64,000 bases of DNA. Origin: Mycobacterium sp. 1274761.0 (GTDB lineage: Bacteria; Actinomycetota; Actinomycetes; Mycobacteriales; Mycobacteriaceae). The stretch lies in contig NZ_LZMC01000089.1 of assembly GCF_001668615.1 (NCBI RefSeq), positions 1-64,000 of the forward strand. The letters run 5' to 3'. A model generated the notes under the pieces. The model ran no database searches. It saw only the letters and a list, made by a program, of their open reading frames with translations, and was not told where the DNA came from. Of the stretch, positions 23,368 through 32,812 are shown piece after piece. Positions within the stretch are counted from its first letter, which is position 1. Every line of letters starts with the position of its first letter. Made by a program: the position numbers and the translations under genes.

Positions 23368-26181
23368 ATGACGTGTATGCGAGGCGTCCGAAGCGACCGA
23401 GAGGAGAGTGCCATACCGCCCCGGCGTCGCAGGACACTCTCCGCAATCCTCATCGTCTTGCTGCTGCTGACCTGTGCAGGATCGCTGCCCAGCTTCGTCA
23501 GGCCTCAGCAGCCGCCCGACCGGATGGAACTGTCTGACGGCTGGCAGCTGGCGTCGGCTACCCGGGTGGGCAGCGACGGTGCGGCGATTTCGCGCGCGGA
23601 CCATCCGACGCCGGGCTGGCACGGCGTGCGCCACATGCCGTCGTCGGTGTTGCAGGCGCTGCAGGACGACGGCACGTTTCCCGACCTGTACTACGGCAAG
23701 AACCTGGTCGACGAGGTCCCACCGGATCTCTACAAGCAGGACTGGTGGTACCGCACGTCGTTCACCGCGCCCGCCGGCCACACCACCTACCTGCTGGAGT
23801 TGCCCGGCATCAACTACCGCGCCGAGGTCTGGCTCAACGGGCACCTGGTCGCGGGCAACACCCAGATCGTCGGCATGTACAACGCTCACGAACTCGACGT
23901 CGCACGCTGGATCCGCCCCGGCGAACCGAACACGCTGGCCATCAAGGTAACCCCCGAGCGGGCGTTGCAGGACGTCAACGGCGTCGAACTCGCCGACAGC
24001 TGGTGGGACTGGATCAACTGGAACTATCTCGGTTACCAAGGCCCGGGAAAGAACCCCGAGCGGGGCAATTCGTTTGTGTCCGATCGTAATGCGGGCATCT
24101 TGAAGCCGGTCTACCTCAAGACAGCGGGCGAGGTGGCTCTCGGGCCGTCGGTGGTCAACACCGAATTGCCATTGCCGCGGACCGATTCCGCGCGGCTGTC
24201 GATCTACGGCTCGGTCCGCAACTACTCCACCGACCGGGTCCGCGGGGTGCTACGCGCGACGATCAGCCGGCCCGGTAAACCCACCATCGACGTCGAACAG
24301 CCGATGACGCTGCTGGCGGGCGAGCAGCGTGAAGTCACCTTCAGCCCCGACCAGTTCGACGACCTGACGGTGGACCACCCCGACCTGTGGTGGCCCTACA
24401 CGCTCGGCGACCCGAATCTGTACGACCTGCATCTGGAATTCACCCAGTCCGGGCAGGTTTCGGACTCCTCCGACCAACGGTTCGGGATCCGTACGGTCGT
24501 TCAGCACCGCGACAGCGACGGCGATTTCCCCGATCTCGGAAAGGGCGGGAACTTCTATCTGACGGTCAACGGGCGCGATCTTCTGGTTCGAGGCGCGGCA
24601 TACACGCCAGACCTTTTGTACGCCTATGACCAGGACCGCGAGGACGCGATCCTGCGCTACGTCAAGGATCTCGGCCTCAACATGGTGCGGCTGGAAGGCA
24701 AGTTCCCCGGCGAGCACATCGCGGAGAAGGCCGACGAACTCGGCATCCCGCTCATGTTCGGCTGGATGTGCTGCAACCAATGGGAGAAGTGGTCGCAGTG
24801 GGACGACGAGGACCGCCGGGTCGCCACCGAAAGCCTGCGGTCGCAGATCCTGATGTTGCGGTCACACCCGTCCGTATTCATCTGGGCCAACGGCAGCGAC
24901 GGCAAACCACCGGCCGACGTGCTGGCGAGATACCATGCGGTACTTGCTGATTCACATTGGCAGAACGCCATTGTCGACACCGTCTCGTCGCTGGCGCGGG
25001 ATGCCACCGGCGAGCGCGACTGGGACGGCATCCACATGGCAGGCCCGTACAGCTGGCGACCGCCGGGCTACTGGTTCAGCGGGCGCTACGGAGCAACCCG
25101 AGGATCGACTGCCGAACAGGGCGACAACGAGCACATCCCGCCGTTCGAAAGCCTGAAGAAGTTCATTCCGCCCGACAAGCTGTGGCCCATCAACGACACC
25201 TGGTACTTCCACGCCGGATCCAACCCGAAGAACGCCACCCTGCAGAGCATCAAACGGGCGGTCGACCGGCGCTACGGCCCGTCTGACGACGCCGAGGAAT
25301 TCACGCGCAAAGCCCAACTGGCGCACTATGAGTCGACGCGCGCGCAGTTCGAGGCGTTTGCCGCCAACGGGTGGGCAAGCCACAAGATGACGATTTACTG
25401 GATGCTCAACAACCACTGGCCGTCGTTCTTCGGCAACATCTTCGACTACTACCTACGGCCCGGTGGCGCCTACTACGGCGCCAAAAAGGGACTGCGGCCG
25501 CTGTCTGTGGTGTTCGACTCCTACGCCACCGGCGACCACACCACAGCACACGTGACGCTGGTCAACCAAACGCCGGAGGACCGGTCGAACCTGCGCGTCC
25601 GCGTCCGGATGTACGACCTGCAGGGCAAGTTGCGCGATGACCGGACGACCGACAACCTGCGCGTCGCCTCTGGCAGCAGCACCGAGGCGATGACCCTGCC
25701 GAGGGTCGTGCGCGACTCGTCCGTGTTCTTCGTGCGGTGCGAGGTGCTCGACGACGACGGTGGGGTCCAAGCCGAAAACGTCTACTGGCAGTCACAACAG
25801 CGCGACGAACTCGGCGACCCGACCAACGACTGGGCGTTCGAACTGAAGCAGGTGAGCTGGGCAGACATGACCGCGCTGAACTGGATGCCGCGGGTACCGC
25901 TGCAGATCAGCGCACAGCACAACGACGCCGCGGGGGAGAACGGCGTGACCATCCGCCTGCACAACCCCACCCAGCGGGTGGCGTTCTTCGAGCGGGCAGA
26001 AATTCTGGCCGCCCCGAACGGCGACGAGATCCTGCCCATCGAGTACAGCGACAACTACGTGACCGTGTTCCCCGGAGAAACCGTCGACGTGCACGGCGTC
26101 GTACCGACCGACGGCACGGATGCCAAGTGGGTCCGCGTCGCCGGCTACAACACGCCGCCGACCGTGGTGCCGATCGGCTAG
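23368..26181 (+). CDS. Glycoside hydrolase family 2, exo-beta-D-glucosaminidase (CsxA)-like
   Basis: The protein has 937 residues and an N-terminal membrane anchor or signal (TLSAILIVLLLLTCAGSLP), so it acts outside the membrane. GH2 sugar-binding, Ig-like and TIM-barrel parts follow in order. The barrel carries GSD instead of the usual NE acid/base pair, as in exo-beta-glucosaminidases. The Asp is encoded at 24898, and a Glu in TAEQGDNEHIP at 25114 matches the CsxA nucleophile. The two are 72 residues apart, as in CsxA (D469, E541). YWMLNNHWPSFF and FDYYLRPGGAYYGAKKG also fit that group. Chitosan-type or other amino-sugar glycosides are the expected substrates. The start at 23368 avoids the divergent HAD gene; 23377 is an alternative. 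Confidence 0.85.
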   Translation: MTCMRGVRSDREESAIPPRRRRTLSAILIVLLLLTCAGSLPSFVRPQQPPDRMELSDGWQLASATRVGSDGAAISRADHPTPGWHGVRHMPSSVLQALQDDGTFPDLYYGKNLVDEVPPDLYKQDWWYRTSFTAPAGHTTYLLELPGINYRAEVWLNGHLVAGNTQIVGMYNAHELDVARWIRPGEPNTLAIKVTPERALQDVNGVELADSWWDWINWNYLGYQGPGKNPERGNSFVSDRNAGILKPVYLKTAGEVALGPSVVNTELPLPRTDSARLSIYGSVRNYSTDRVRGVLRATISRPGKPTIDVEQPMTLLAGEQREVTFSPDQFDDLTVDHPDLWWPYTLGDPNLYDLHLEFTQSGQVSDSSDQRFGIRTVVQHRDSDGDFPDLGKGGNFYLTVNGRDLLVRGAAYTPDLLYAYDQDREDAILRYVKDLGLNMVRLEGKFPGEHIAEKADELGIPLMFGWMCCNQWEKWSQWDDEDRRVATESLRSQILMLRSHPSVFIWANGSDGKPPADVLARYHAVLADSHWQNAIVDTVSSLARDATGERDWDGIHMAGPYSWRPPGYWFSGRYGATRGSTAEQGDNEHIPPFESLKKFIPPDKLWPINDTWYFHAGSNPKNATLQSIKRAVDRRYGPSDDAEEFTRKAQLAHYESTRAQFEAFAANGWASHKMTIYWMLNNHWPSFFGNIFDYYLRPGGAYYGAKKGLRPLSVVFDSYATGDHTTAHVTLVNQTPEDRSNLRVRVRMYDLQGKLRDDRTTDNLRVASGSSTEAMTLPRVVRDSSVFFVRCEVLDDDGGVQAENVYWQSQQRDELGDPTNDWAFELKQVSWADMTALNWMPRVPLQISAQHNDAAGENGVTIRLHNPTQRVAFFERAEILAAPNGDEILPIEYSDNYVTVFPGETVDVHGVVPTDGTDAKWVRVAGYNTPPTVVPIG

Positions 26182-26184
26182 CTA

Positions 26185-27048
26185 CTAGCGCAGCGCCGCG
26201 GCGAGGCGGCGCCACTCCTCGCGGGGGTAGGAGTTCAGGTCGGCGCTCAGCACCTGAACGCACACGTGGTCGGCGCCGGCGGCGAAGTGCTCGTTCACCC
26301 GCCCCGCCACCGCGGCCTCGTCGCCCCACCCGATGATCGCGTCGAACAGCCGGTCGCTCACCGATGCCACCTCGTCGCGGGAAAAGCCGAGCCGCAGCAT
26401 GTTGTTCGCGTAGTTCGGCATGGCCAGATACCGCCGAATCCAACCGGTTCCGATGGCGCGCGCCTCGTCGGCGTCGTCGGTGAGGATGACCGTCTGCTCC
26501 GGCAGCAGCAGCGGGCCCTCGCCCAACACCTCGCGGGCGTAGCGGGTGTGCTCGGGGGAGACAAGGTAGGGATGGGCACCGCGGGAGCGGTCGGCGGCCA
26601 GCTGCAGCATCTTCGGCCCGAGCGCCGCGAGCACCCTGGCGCCTGCCGGCACCGGGTGTTCGGCGCTGTCAAGGGCGTCGAGGAATGAGGCGGTGGCGGC
26701 CAGCGGTTTGCGGTAGCGGCCCGGCTCGGTCGCGTCGATCAACGGCGCGTGGCTGACGCCGATGCCCATCAGGAACCGCTCGCCGTGCGCGCCGGTCAAC
26801 GCCGCGTAGGAGGCCGCCACGTCGGCCGGGTCGTTCATCCAGAGGTTGAGAATCCCTGTGGCGATCACGATGTCGTTCGTCGCCGACAGCAGGTGCTCGA
26901 CCGAGTCGAGTACAGGTGTCCGTCCGACGTCGGGTATCCACAGCGCGGTGTAGCCGAGCTCGGCCAATTCGGCTGCGGCATCGGCCGATTGGCCCTTGTC
27001 GCCGTATCGCAGCTGGTGACTCCAGATGCCCACGCCCGTCAGATCCAT
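26185..27048 (-). CDS. LLM-class F420-dependent oxidoreductase
   Basis: The protein has 287 residues and is a luciferase-like TIM barrel that uses reduced F420. Visible family segments are GYTALWIPDVG, IVIATGILNLWMNDP, GERFLMGIGVSHAPLI and the C-terminal WGDEAAVAGRVNEHFAAGADHVCVQVL. It resembles the group of mycobacterial LLM proteins of unknown substrate usually annotated as TIGR03620. Its end lies three bases from the convergent GH2 gene. Confidence 0.88.
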   Translation of the reverse strand: MDLTGVGIWSHQLRYGDKGQSADAAAELAELGYTALWIPDVGRTPVLDSVEHLLSATNDIVIATGILNLWMNDPADVAASYAALTGAHGERFLMGIGVSHAPLIDATEPGRYRKPLAATASFLDALDSAEHPVPAGARVLAALGPKMLQLAADRSRGAHPYLVSPEHTRYAREVLGEGPLLLPEQTVILTDDADEARAIGTGWIRRYLAMPNYANNMLRLGFSRDEVASVSDRLFDAIIGWGDEAAVAGRVNEHFAAGADHVCVQVLSADLNSYPREEWRRLAAALR

Positions 27049-27068
27049 GCTGTTGCAGTCCTCTCCGA

Positions 27069-27461
27069 TTATCCGACCGCGGCGAAGTTGACCGTGGCTG
27101 TCGCGCCCAACTCGCCGTCGTCGCCGCGGAAGATATCGACCTGGATTACGACGGACCGCTTGCCGGTGCGCAGGATCCGGGCAACAGCCCGCGCGGGTCC
27201 GTTGCGGACCTTGATCGGCCGAAGGTAGCGGATGAACAGGTCGGTGGTCGCGATCGCATGGCCGAACGGCGTGCTGCGAGCGGCCAGCTGCCCCGCCGTC
27301 ACGTCGGCCATCGTGGCGATCAGACCACCCTGCAGCCCGCCCGCGGTGTTCGTCACCCGCTCATCGACGGGCATCTCCATCACGACGGTTCCGTCGCCGG
27401 AGGCCACCTCCCGCAACCCGATCTGGTTGAACAGCTCGCGCAGGGATTTCGGCGCCGTCAC
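27069..27461 (-). CDS. PaaI-family hotdog thioesterase
   Basis: The protein has 130 residues with a single hotdog fold. The conserved active-site helix region NTAGGLQGGLIATMADV carries the Asn/Gly-rich turn and helix of PaaI-type acyl-CoA thioesterases. The beta-strand FIRYLRPIKVRNGPARAVARI follows. The substrate acyl-CoA is unknown. The start codon is GTG. It lies 20 bases upstream of the LLM gene on the same strand and is divergent from the dioxygenase gene by 36 bases. Confidence 0.85.
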   Translation of the reverse strand: MTAPKSLRELFNQIGLREVASGDGTVVMEMPVDERVTNTAGGLQGGLIATMADVTAGQLAARSTPFGHAIATTDLFIRYLRPIKVRNGPARAVARILRTGKRSVVIQVDIFRGDDGELGATATVNFAAVG

Positions 27462-27497
27462 GCGAATGACAGTAATCGAGATGGGTATCCGAGCCGG

Positions 27498-28199
27498 GTG
27501 ACCCTCCTCGCCGGACGCCAGTCGCCGCTTGTGCAGGTGCTCTCAAGCCAGCAGCTGTCATCAACGTTGGGCGTCGAGGCCATAGACTGGCCTCGCTTTG
27601 CCCGGCACTGGGAAGCCCTGGCGCCCGACAGCTACGCCGCCGAACTCGGCATCAACCGGCTGCGGCGCTACGGGCACTTCCAGTATTCGGCCGCCGACGG
27701 CTCCGTCCGCCTTCTGCCGCATGACGAGTTCGTTCAGCCGGAGAACTCCAACCCGCTCTACATCGATCGCGGCCGCGCCTTCGAGCCGCTGACCGCGGCA
27801 TTCGCAAAAGATCCGCTGCTGCATCGACTGCTGACATTCCTGGGCGGAATCGCGATCACCCTCGACGATGCCGCCGTATGGAGCGCGAAGGTCACGCCGT
27901 TCCGGGTGTTGAGCACGGCCGGTGGCGCCGGCGACCCGACGCCCGAGGGGTTGCACCGCGACGGTGTCACCCTGGTGACCTCGCTGCTCATCGGGCGGGA
28001 GAATGCCTCGGGCGGCCAGAGCACCGTTTGCGACCCGTCGGGCACGCCGCTGTTGCAGACGACACTGCGTGAGCCGGGCACCATGCTGGTTGGCGACGAC
28101 CGGTGCACGCTGCATCGCGTCTCACCGATCCGGCCGCTCGATCCCGCACGACCGGCGCGCCGCGACGTTCTCGTCGTCACCTTCACGCCGTACCGGTGA
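27498..28199 (+). CDS. 2-oxoglutarate/Fe(II) dioxygenase family protein (isoleucine-hydroxylase-like)
   Basis: The protein has 233 residues from the GTG at 27498; the open frame continues upstream but runs into the divergent thioesterase gene, so this start is chosen. The iron ligands are suggested by LHRDG (HxD) and the later HRVSPI histidine, with an Arg/Asp-rich tail DPARPARRDVLVVTF. The sequence RYGHFQYSAADG near the N-terminus and the overall layout match the family that includes bacterial amino acid hydroxylases (PF10014). The substrate cannot be assigned. The next gene follows seven bases later. Confidence 0.75.
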   Translation: MTLLAGRQSPLVQVLSSQQLSSTLGVEAIDWPRFARHWEALAPDSYAAELGINRLRRYGHFQYSAADGSVRLLPHDEFVQPENSNPLYIDRGRAFEPLTAAFAKDPLLHRLLTFLGGIAITLDDAAVWSAKVTPFRVLSTAGGAGDPTPEGLHRDGVTLVTSLLIGRENASGGQSTVCDPSGTPLLQTTLREPGTMLVGDDRCTLHRVSPIRPLDPARPARRDVLVVTFTPYR

Positions 28200-28206
28200 C
28201 TTTCGG

Positions 28207-28686
28207 ATGCAGACATTCCTCCCGTACCCCGGATTCACCGATTCGGCGCGGGTGCTTGATGTTCGTCGTCTCGGCAAGCAGCGAGTCGAGACCATCCAAG
28301 TGCTGCGTGCCCTGACCGTCGCGGGCTACGGATGGCGCCATCACCCCGCCGCTGCCATGTGGGCGGGCTACGAAGAGGCGCTCGTTCGGTACGGGCTCGA
28401 CGTCTGCGCGGTGTGGTGCGAAAGCGGTAGGGCGGACACCTGTGCGGCCACCCTCGTCGGCGATCTGACACAGGCGATAGGGACTCGGACGGTGCGTACA
28501 CAAGCCGAGCTGGCGACGGCCGCGGAGCTGCCGCCGTGGCTCGGCGACCGGGACTTTCACCGCAGCCACCAGGCCGCGCTGGTCCGCAAGGACCCCGAGT
28601 TCTATCGTCGGTTCTTCCCCGACGTGGCCGACGACTTGCCCTATGTGTGGCCGGGCTCGGATCGGGGCCGCCGAGTCCCGGTGTGA
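28207..28686 (+). CDS. MSMEG_6728-type conserved protein (pyrimidine-dimer glycosylase-like fold)
   Basis: The protein has 159 residues. The N-terminus MQTFLPYPGFTDSARVLDVRRLGKQRVE is the hallmark of a small conserved bacterial family that is distantly related to the T4 endonuclease V/DenV domain. Conserved features are RRLGKQRVE, MWAGYE and FHRSHQAALVRKDP...FYRRFFP. A role in DNA repair is often suggested from the fold but not established for this subgroup. The gene directly follows the dioxygenase and precedes a P450 by 49 bases, all on the same strand. Confidence 0.75.
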   Translation: MQTFLPYPGFTDSARVLDVRRLGKQRVETIQVLRALTVAGYGWRHHPAAAMWAGYEEALVRYGLDVCAVWCESGRADTCAATLVGDLTQAIGTRTVRTQAELATAAELPPWLGDRDFHRSHQAALVRKDPEFYRRFFPDVADDLPYVWPGSDRGRRVPV

Positions 28687-28735
28687 TCACGCCGCTTTCG
28701 GCCTCGACAGGCACGTTGGCTCGTATGCTCGGGAC

Positions 28736-30130
28736 ATGGGTGCCCCCGCGCGCGAGCAATTGCCGCCGGGCCCGCGACTGCCCGCACCCCTTCAGGCCGC
28801 ATTGATGGCGCGCTACTGGCCCCGCTTCATCTCGGCGTGTAGGCGGCGCTACGGCAGCGTGTTCACGATGCGGATCGCCACCATGGGCACGCTCGTGTAC
28901 CTGGACGATCCGACCGAGATCAAAAAGGTTTTCGCGGGCAACCCCAGCGTCTTTCACGCGGGTGAGGCGAACTCGATGCTGGCCGGCCTGCTGGGCTCCA
29001 GCTCGGTGTTGGTCATCGACGACGATGTTCACCGCGAGCGACGCAGACAGATGCTGCCCGCCTTTCACCGCGACGCGGTCGCTCGGCAGACAACCGTCAT
29101 GGCCGAGATCGCGGCGGACAATATCGCGACCTGGCCGGTGGGCACCGAGTTCCCGGTCGCACCGAAGATGTCGGAGATCACGCTCGAGGTTATTCTGCGG
29201 ACGGTCATCGGCGCCTCGGACCCGGCTCGCCTGGCGGCCCTGCGCGCCGTGATGCCCAAGCTGCTCAATGTGACGCCATGGGCGACGCTGGCCATCGCCA
29301 ACCCGAACCTGCAGCGGCTTGGGCTGTGGCGGTCGCTGCGCCGCAACATGGAGGAAGCCGATCGGCTGCTCTACGCCGAGATCGCCGACCGCCGAGCCGA
29401 TCCCGACCTCGAGGCTCGCACCGATGCACTCGCGATGCTGGTGCGGGCTGGGCATGACGGTAGCAGTGCGGGTGGCCCGGCCATGACCGATCGGGAACTG
29501 CGCGACCAGCTCATCACGCTGCTCGTCGCGGGCCACGACACCACCGCCACCGGCCTGTCCTGGGCACTGGAGCGACTGACCCGCCACCCGGCGATTCTCG
29601 ACAAGGCGGTGCGCGCCGCCGAGGGGAGCGATGACGAATACCTCGACGCGGTCGCCAAGGAGGCGCTGCGGATCCGCCCGGTGGTCTTCGACGTCGGCCG
29701 CGTGCTCAAGGAGCCGGTCGAGCTGGCCGGCTACCGGCTGCCCGCCGGTGTCATGGTCGCGCCGGGAATCGGGTTGGTGCACAGCAGTTCCCAGCAGTAC
29801 CCGCAGCCCGATCGCTTCGTTCCCGATCGGATGCTCGGCGCTACGCCGGGGCCGACCCAATGGCTGCCGTTCGGCGGAGGCAATCGTCGCTGCCTTGGCG
29901 CCACTTTCGCGATGGTCGAGATGCGGGTGGTGTTACGGGAGATTCTTCGCCGCGTCGATTTGGACACCACCACGGCCACCGGCGAACGGCAGAAGGTCAA
30001 ACACGTCATTCTCGTGCCGCACCGCGGGGCACGGGTGCGGGTACGCGCGATGAAGCACCCCGTGACGACGACCGCTGACGCGGCGTCAGGTTCGCCCTCC
30101 CGTATGCATGCGTGTATGCATGATCCGTGA
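28736..30130 (+). CDS. Cytochrome P450 (CYP135/CYP138-like)
   Basis: The protein has 464 residues from the ATG at 28736 (MGAPAREQLPPGPRLPAP, a typical proline-rich P450 N-terminus); the longer frame has no good start. The I-helix is LLVAGHDTTATGLSW, the ExxR motif lies in KEALRIRP, and the heme loop FGGGNRRCLGATFA contains the Cys ligand. The FGGGxRRC loop groups it with mycobacterial CYP135/136/138-type enzymes, whose substrates are mostly unknown. Its TGA stop overlaps the GTG start of cinA (GTGA), so the two are co-transcribed. The last codons contain two direct ATGCAT elements. Confidence 0.9.
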   Translation: MGAPAREQLPPGPRLPAPLQAALMARYWPRFISACRRRYGSVFTMRIATMGTLVYLDDPTEIKKVFAGNPSVFHAGEANSMLAGLLGSSSVLVIDDDVHRERRRQMLPAFHRDAVARQTTVMAEIAADNIATWPVGTEFPVAPKMSEITLEVILRTVIGASDPARLAALRAVMPKLLNVTPWATLAIANPNLQRLGLWRSLRRNMEEADRLLYAEIADRRADPDLEARTDALAMLVRAGHDGSSAGGPAMTDRELRDQLITLLVAGHDTTATGLSWALERLTRHPAILDKAVRAAEGSDDEYLDAVAKEALRIRPVVFDVGRVLKEPVELAGYRLPAGVMVAPGIGLVHSSSQQYPQPDRFVPDRMLGATPGPTQWLPFGGGNRRCLGATFAMVEMRVVLREILRRVDLDTTTATGERQKVKHVILVPHRGARVRVRAMKHPVTTTADAASGSPSRMHACMHDP

Positions 30131-31416
30131 GTGCACGCGCCGGCATCGTTGTCACCGGGACAGAGGTTTTGACCGGACGGGTTGCAGACCGCAACGGCCC
30201 CTGGCTCGCAGACCGGCTTCTCGAGCTCGGCGTTGAGCTGGCCCACATCACGATCTGCGGTGATCGGCCCGATGACATCACGGCGGCGTTGCGTTTCCTC
30301 GCCGACGCGGGGGTCGACCTCATCGTCACCAGCGGCGGCCTCGGCCCCACGGCCGACGACATGACGGTGGCGGTCGTGGCCGAGTTCTGCGGCCGCGAAC
30401 TGGTGCTCGACGACGACCTCGAGGAGCGGATCGCCGCCATCCTCATGCGGTTGCGCGGGCGATACACCGACCTCGACTTCGATGCGGTGCGGGCGGCCAA
30501 CCGCAAGCAGGCCATGGTGCCCGTAGGTGCGACGGTGCTCGACCCGGTCGGCACCGCTCCAGGAGTCGTGGTGCCGGGCGCGCCCACAGTCCTGGTGCTG
30601 CCGGGTCCGCCGCGAGAGCTGCAGCCGATGTGGCACACCGCGCTGAAAACGCCTGCGCTGCAGGAGGCGATCGCGGGCCGGACACAGTACCGGCAGGAGA
30701 TGGTGCGCATGTTCGGACTTCCGGAGTCCGCACTTGCCGAGACGCTACGCGAGGCCGAGGTTCGGATCGATGGCTTTGATCGGCTCGAGATCACCACCTG
30801 CCTTCGGCGGGGTGAGCTCGAAATCGTCACGCGGTATGAATCCGACGCCGCATCCGTCTACGCCGAATTGCTGGACGTGTTGCGCGAACACCATGCGCGC
30901 CATATCTTTTCGGAAGACGGCAGCCTCGTCGACGACCAGGTGGCAGAGCTGCTTGCCGGGCGCCGCATCGCCACTGCCGAGTCGTGCACGGCCGGACTGG
31001 TCGCGGCGCGTCTCACCGACATTCCGGGGTCATCGGCATACGTCATGGGGGGCGTGGTGTCGTACAGCAACGAAGCCAAGGCGGACATGCTGGGCGTGGA
31101 TCCCGCGCTCATCGAATCGCACGGGGCGGTGTCGGAGCCGATCGCCGAGGCGATGGCCGCCGGAGCACTGCGTCGCTTCGACGCCGACACCGCCGTGGCG
31201 ACCACCGGCATCGCCGGGCCCGGCGGCGGCACGAAGGACAAACCCGTAGGGACAGTGTGCTTTTCGGTGATGCTTGCCGACGGCGCGACGCTGACGAGAA
31301 CCCTGCTGCTCCCCGGAAACCGCTCTGATATCCGGGAGAGGTCGACGACCGTCGCGATGCACCTACTACGACGAGTACTTCTCAGCGTGAAAGACCCTGC
31401 GCTGCTTGAGGATTGA
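30127..31416 (+). CDS. cinA: CinA family protein (nicotinamide-nucleotide amidase / competence-damage protein)
   Basis: The protein has 429 residues, the usual mycobacterial CinA length. The N-terminal MoaB/MoeA-like domain shows TSGGLGPTADDMT at ~75-87, with the PGAPTVLVLPGPPRELQPM loop. The C-terminal CinA domain shows IATAESCTAGLVAARLTD, which includes the catalytic Ser region, and TGIAGPGGGTKDKPVGTV. The enzyme cleaves ADP-ribose-type bonds and deamidates NMN in the pyridine-nucleotide salvage cycle. Translation is coupled to the upstream P450. It converges with the next gene five bases after its stop. Confidence 0.95.
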   Translation: MSARAGIVVTGTEVLTGRVADRNGPWLADRLLELGVELAHITICGDRPDDITAALRFLADAGVDLIVTSGGLGPTADDMTVAVVAEFCGRELVLDDDLEERIAAILMRLRGRYTDLDFDAVRAANRKQAMVPVGATVLDPVGTAPGVVVPGAPTVLVLPGPPRELQPMWHTALKTPALQEAIAGRTQYRQEMVRMFGLPESALAETLREAEVRIDGFDRLEITTCLRRGELEIVTRYESDAASVYAELLDVLREHHARHIFSEDGSLVDDQVAELLAGRRIATAESCTAGLVAARLTDIPGSSAYVMGGVVSYSNEAKADMLGVDPALIESHGAVSEPIAEAMAAGALRRFDADTAVATTGIAGPGGGTKDKPVGTVCFSVMLADGATLTRTLLLPGNRSDIRERSTTVAMHLLRRVLLSVKDPALLED

Positions 31417-31421
31417 GATAA

Positions 31422-31820
31422 TCAGTTCTCATCTGTCACGGTGAAGCCGGCCAGCCAGTCCTCGTGCATCTCGTCGTCGATCGAGACCCGCCACTGGTAA
31501 CGCTGTCCTGCGACGAGCTTCAGCGGGGGAATAGTGGCGGTGAACGGGATGGTGACCGGGGTGCCCTCGGGGTGGACAGGTTTGTGCTTGGCCTTGATGA
31601 CCCCGTGTTCGGTGTGTGCGACCCGAACACCGTCGCTGTCGACCAGCTCGGCGCGGATCGGGAACGACGTGTTGAGCTCTGACCACTCGACCTCGACGAA
31701 GATGACAAGCGCATGCTGCGGCACGGGTGTCGAACTCGCCGTCCAACCGAGGCCGAGAGCATGAACCGTGCCCGCCTGATCCAACGCGGCGCTCTGGGCG
31801 AGCAGCACGATGGCCCTCAT
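31422..31820 (-). CDS. DUF6941-type beta-sandwich protein
   Basis: The protein has 132 residues. The start MRAIVLLAQSAALDQAGTVH and the middle HALVIFVEVEW...FPIRAELVDSDG, followed by VTIPFTATIPPLKLVAGQRYQWRVSIDD, are typical of a small actinobacterial family with an Ig-like sandwich; its function is unknown. It begins five bases after the end of the alpha/beta hydrolase, so the two form an operon. Confidence 0.75.
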   Translation of the reverse strand: MRAIVLLAQSAALDQAGTVHALGLGWTASSTPVPQHALVIFVEVEWSELNTSFPIRAELVDSDGVRVAHTEHGVIKAKHKPVHPEGTPVTIPFTATIPPLKLVAGQRYQWRVSIDDEMHEDWLAGFTVTDEN

Positions 31821-31824
31821 GGTG

Positions 31825-32748
31825 TCAGTGTGCGCCGGCCTTGTCCCAAAGCTCGAGCATCGACCGCAAGATCTCCTCGGCACGGCCCAGCCCGCCGAGG
31901 TGGCTTTCGCCCGGCATGGGGAAGAGCTCGGCGTCGGGCAGCCGCGAGACCACATGCTGACCGTGCGCGAAGGGCACGATGTGGTCGGCGTCGCCGTGCC
32001 ACCACCGCACGTGCACCTTGACCTCGTCCAGCCGGAATCCCCAGTCGCGCGCGAATACGACGATGTCGTAGAACGGCGCGGCCATCTGCCGGCGGCTGCC
32101 GTTGAGCAGGTCGTCGAGGAACATCGCCTTGATCTCGGGGCGGGCCAGCAGCGCACGGTCGGCCGGTGGCGACACCAGGCCGTACAGGTCGGCGGCCAAC
32201 CCGCCGACCGGCCGGATGAGTTTGATCAGCGTGGTGGCCACCACACCGATCGGAACTTTGGCCACCTGCAGCACCGGCGCGACACGCGTTCCAAGGTTGC
32301 CCATCAAGCCGCCGCCGATGCTGTCGGGCCCGGTCGCGGGTGCGACACCACCGACGACGCCGACCGCCACGACCCGGTCGGGCATCGCCGCGGCGCACGC
32401 CAGCGTGTACGGGCCACCGCCGGACAGGCCGACGACAGCCATCTTGTCGACACCCAGCGTGTCGGCGATGGTCTTCATGTCCTCCGTGAAGGCGAGCACG
32501 TTCGGGTACTGGTACGGCGTCGACGACCCGATGCCCGGCCGGTCGATCCCGATGAGCCGGATGCCGGCCTCCTCGGCGTAGGCCCGCGCCTCGGTCGGGA
32601 TCTGCCTGCGGGCGCCGGGAGTGCCGTGCAGCCAGAAGATGGCGCGGCCCCGCGGAGCACCGAACTCGGCGAACCCGATCCTGCGGTCCGCGCCGACAGC
32701 GATGTTTCCCTCGAGCTTGGGGCGATCGATTGCGACAACCATGGCCAA
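31825..32748 (-). CDS. Alpha/beta hydrolase
   Basis: The protein has 307 residues. The oxyanion segment FWLHGTPGARRQIP is followed by GIDRPGIGSST. The nucleophile elbow is VGLSGGGPYTLA, the likely acid Asp lies in HGDADHIVPF, and the His is in PGESHLGGLG. This is a typical epoxide-hydrolase/esterase layout; the substrate is unknown. A second ATG at 32742 is possible. It forms an operon with the downstream DUF6941-type gene. Confidence 0.88.
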   Translation of the reverse strand: MAMVVAIDRPKLEGNIAVGADRRIGFAEFGAPRGRAIFWLHGTPGARRQIPTEARAYAEEAGIRLIGIDRPGIGSSTPYQYPNVLAFTEDMKTIADTLGVDKMAVVGLSGGGPYTLACAAAMPDRVVAVGVVGGVAPATGPDSIGGGLMGNLGTRVAPVLQVAKVPIGVVATTLIKLIRPVGGLAADLYGLVSPPADRALLARPEIKAMFLDDLLNGSRRQMAAPFYDIVVFARDWGFRLDEVKVHVRWWHGDADHIVPFAHGQHVVSRLPDAELFPMPGESHLGGLGRAEEILRSMLELWDKAGAH

Positions 32749-32812
32749 AGTGTCTCATGCCGCCTGCGAGCGCCCCGCCGGGCTTCCCGCGTCGATGGCG
32801 CATCATGGCGTC

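Noticed and set aside
28235..29860. 541-codon minus-strand frame opposite the second P450
   Set aside because: Shadow of the P450; the plus strand has complete P450 motifs.
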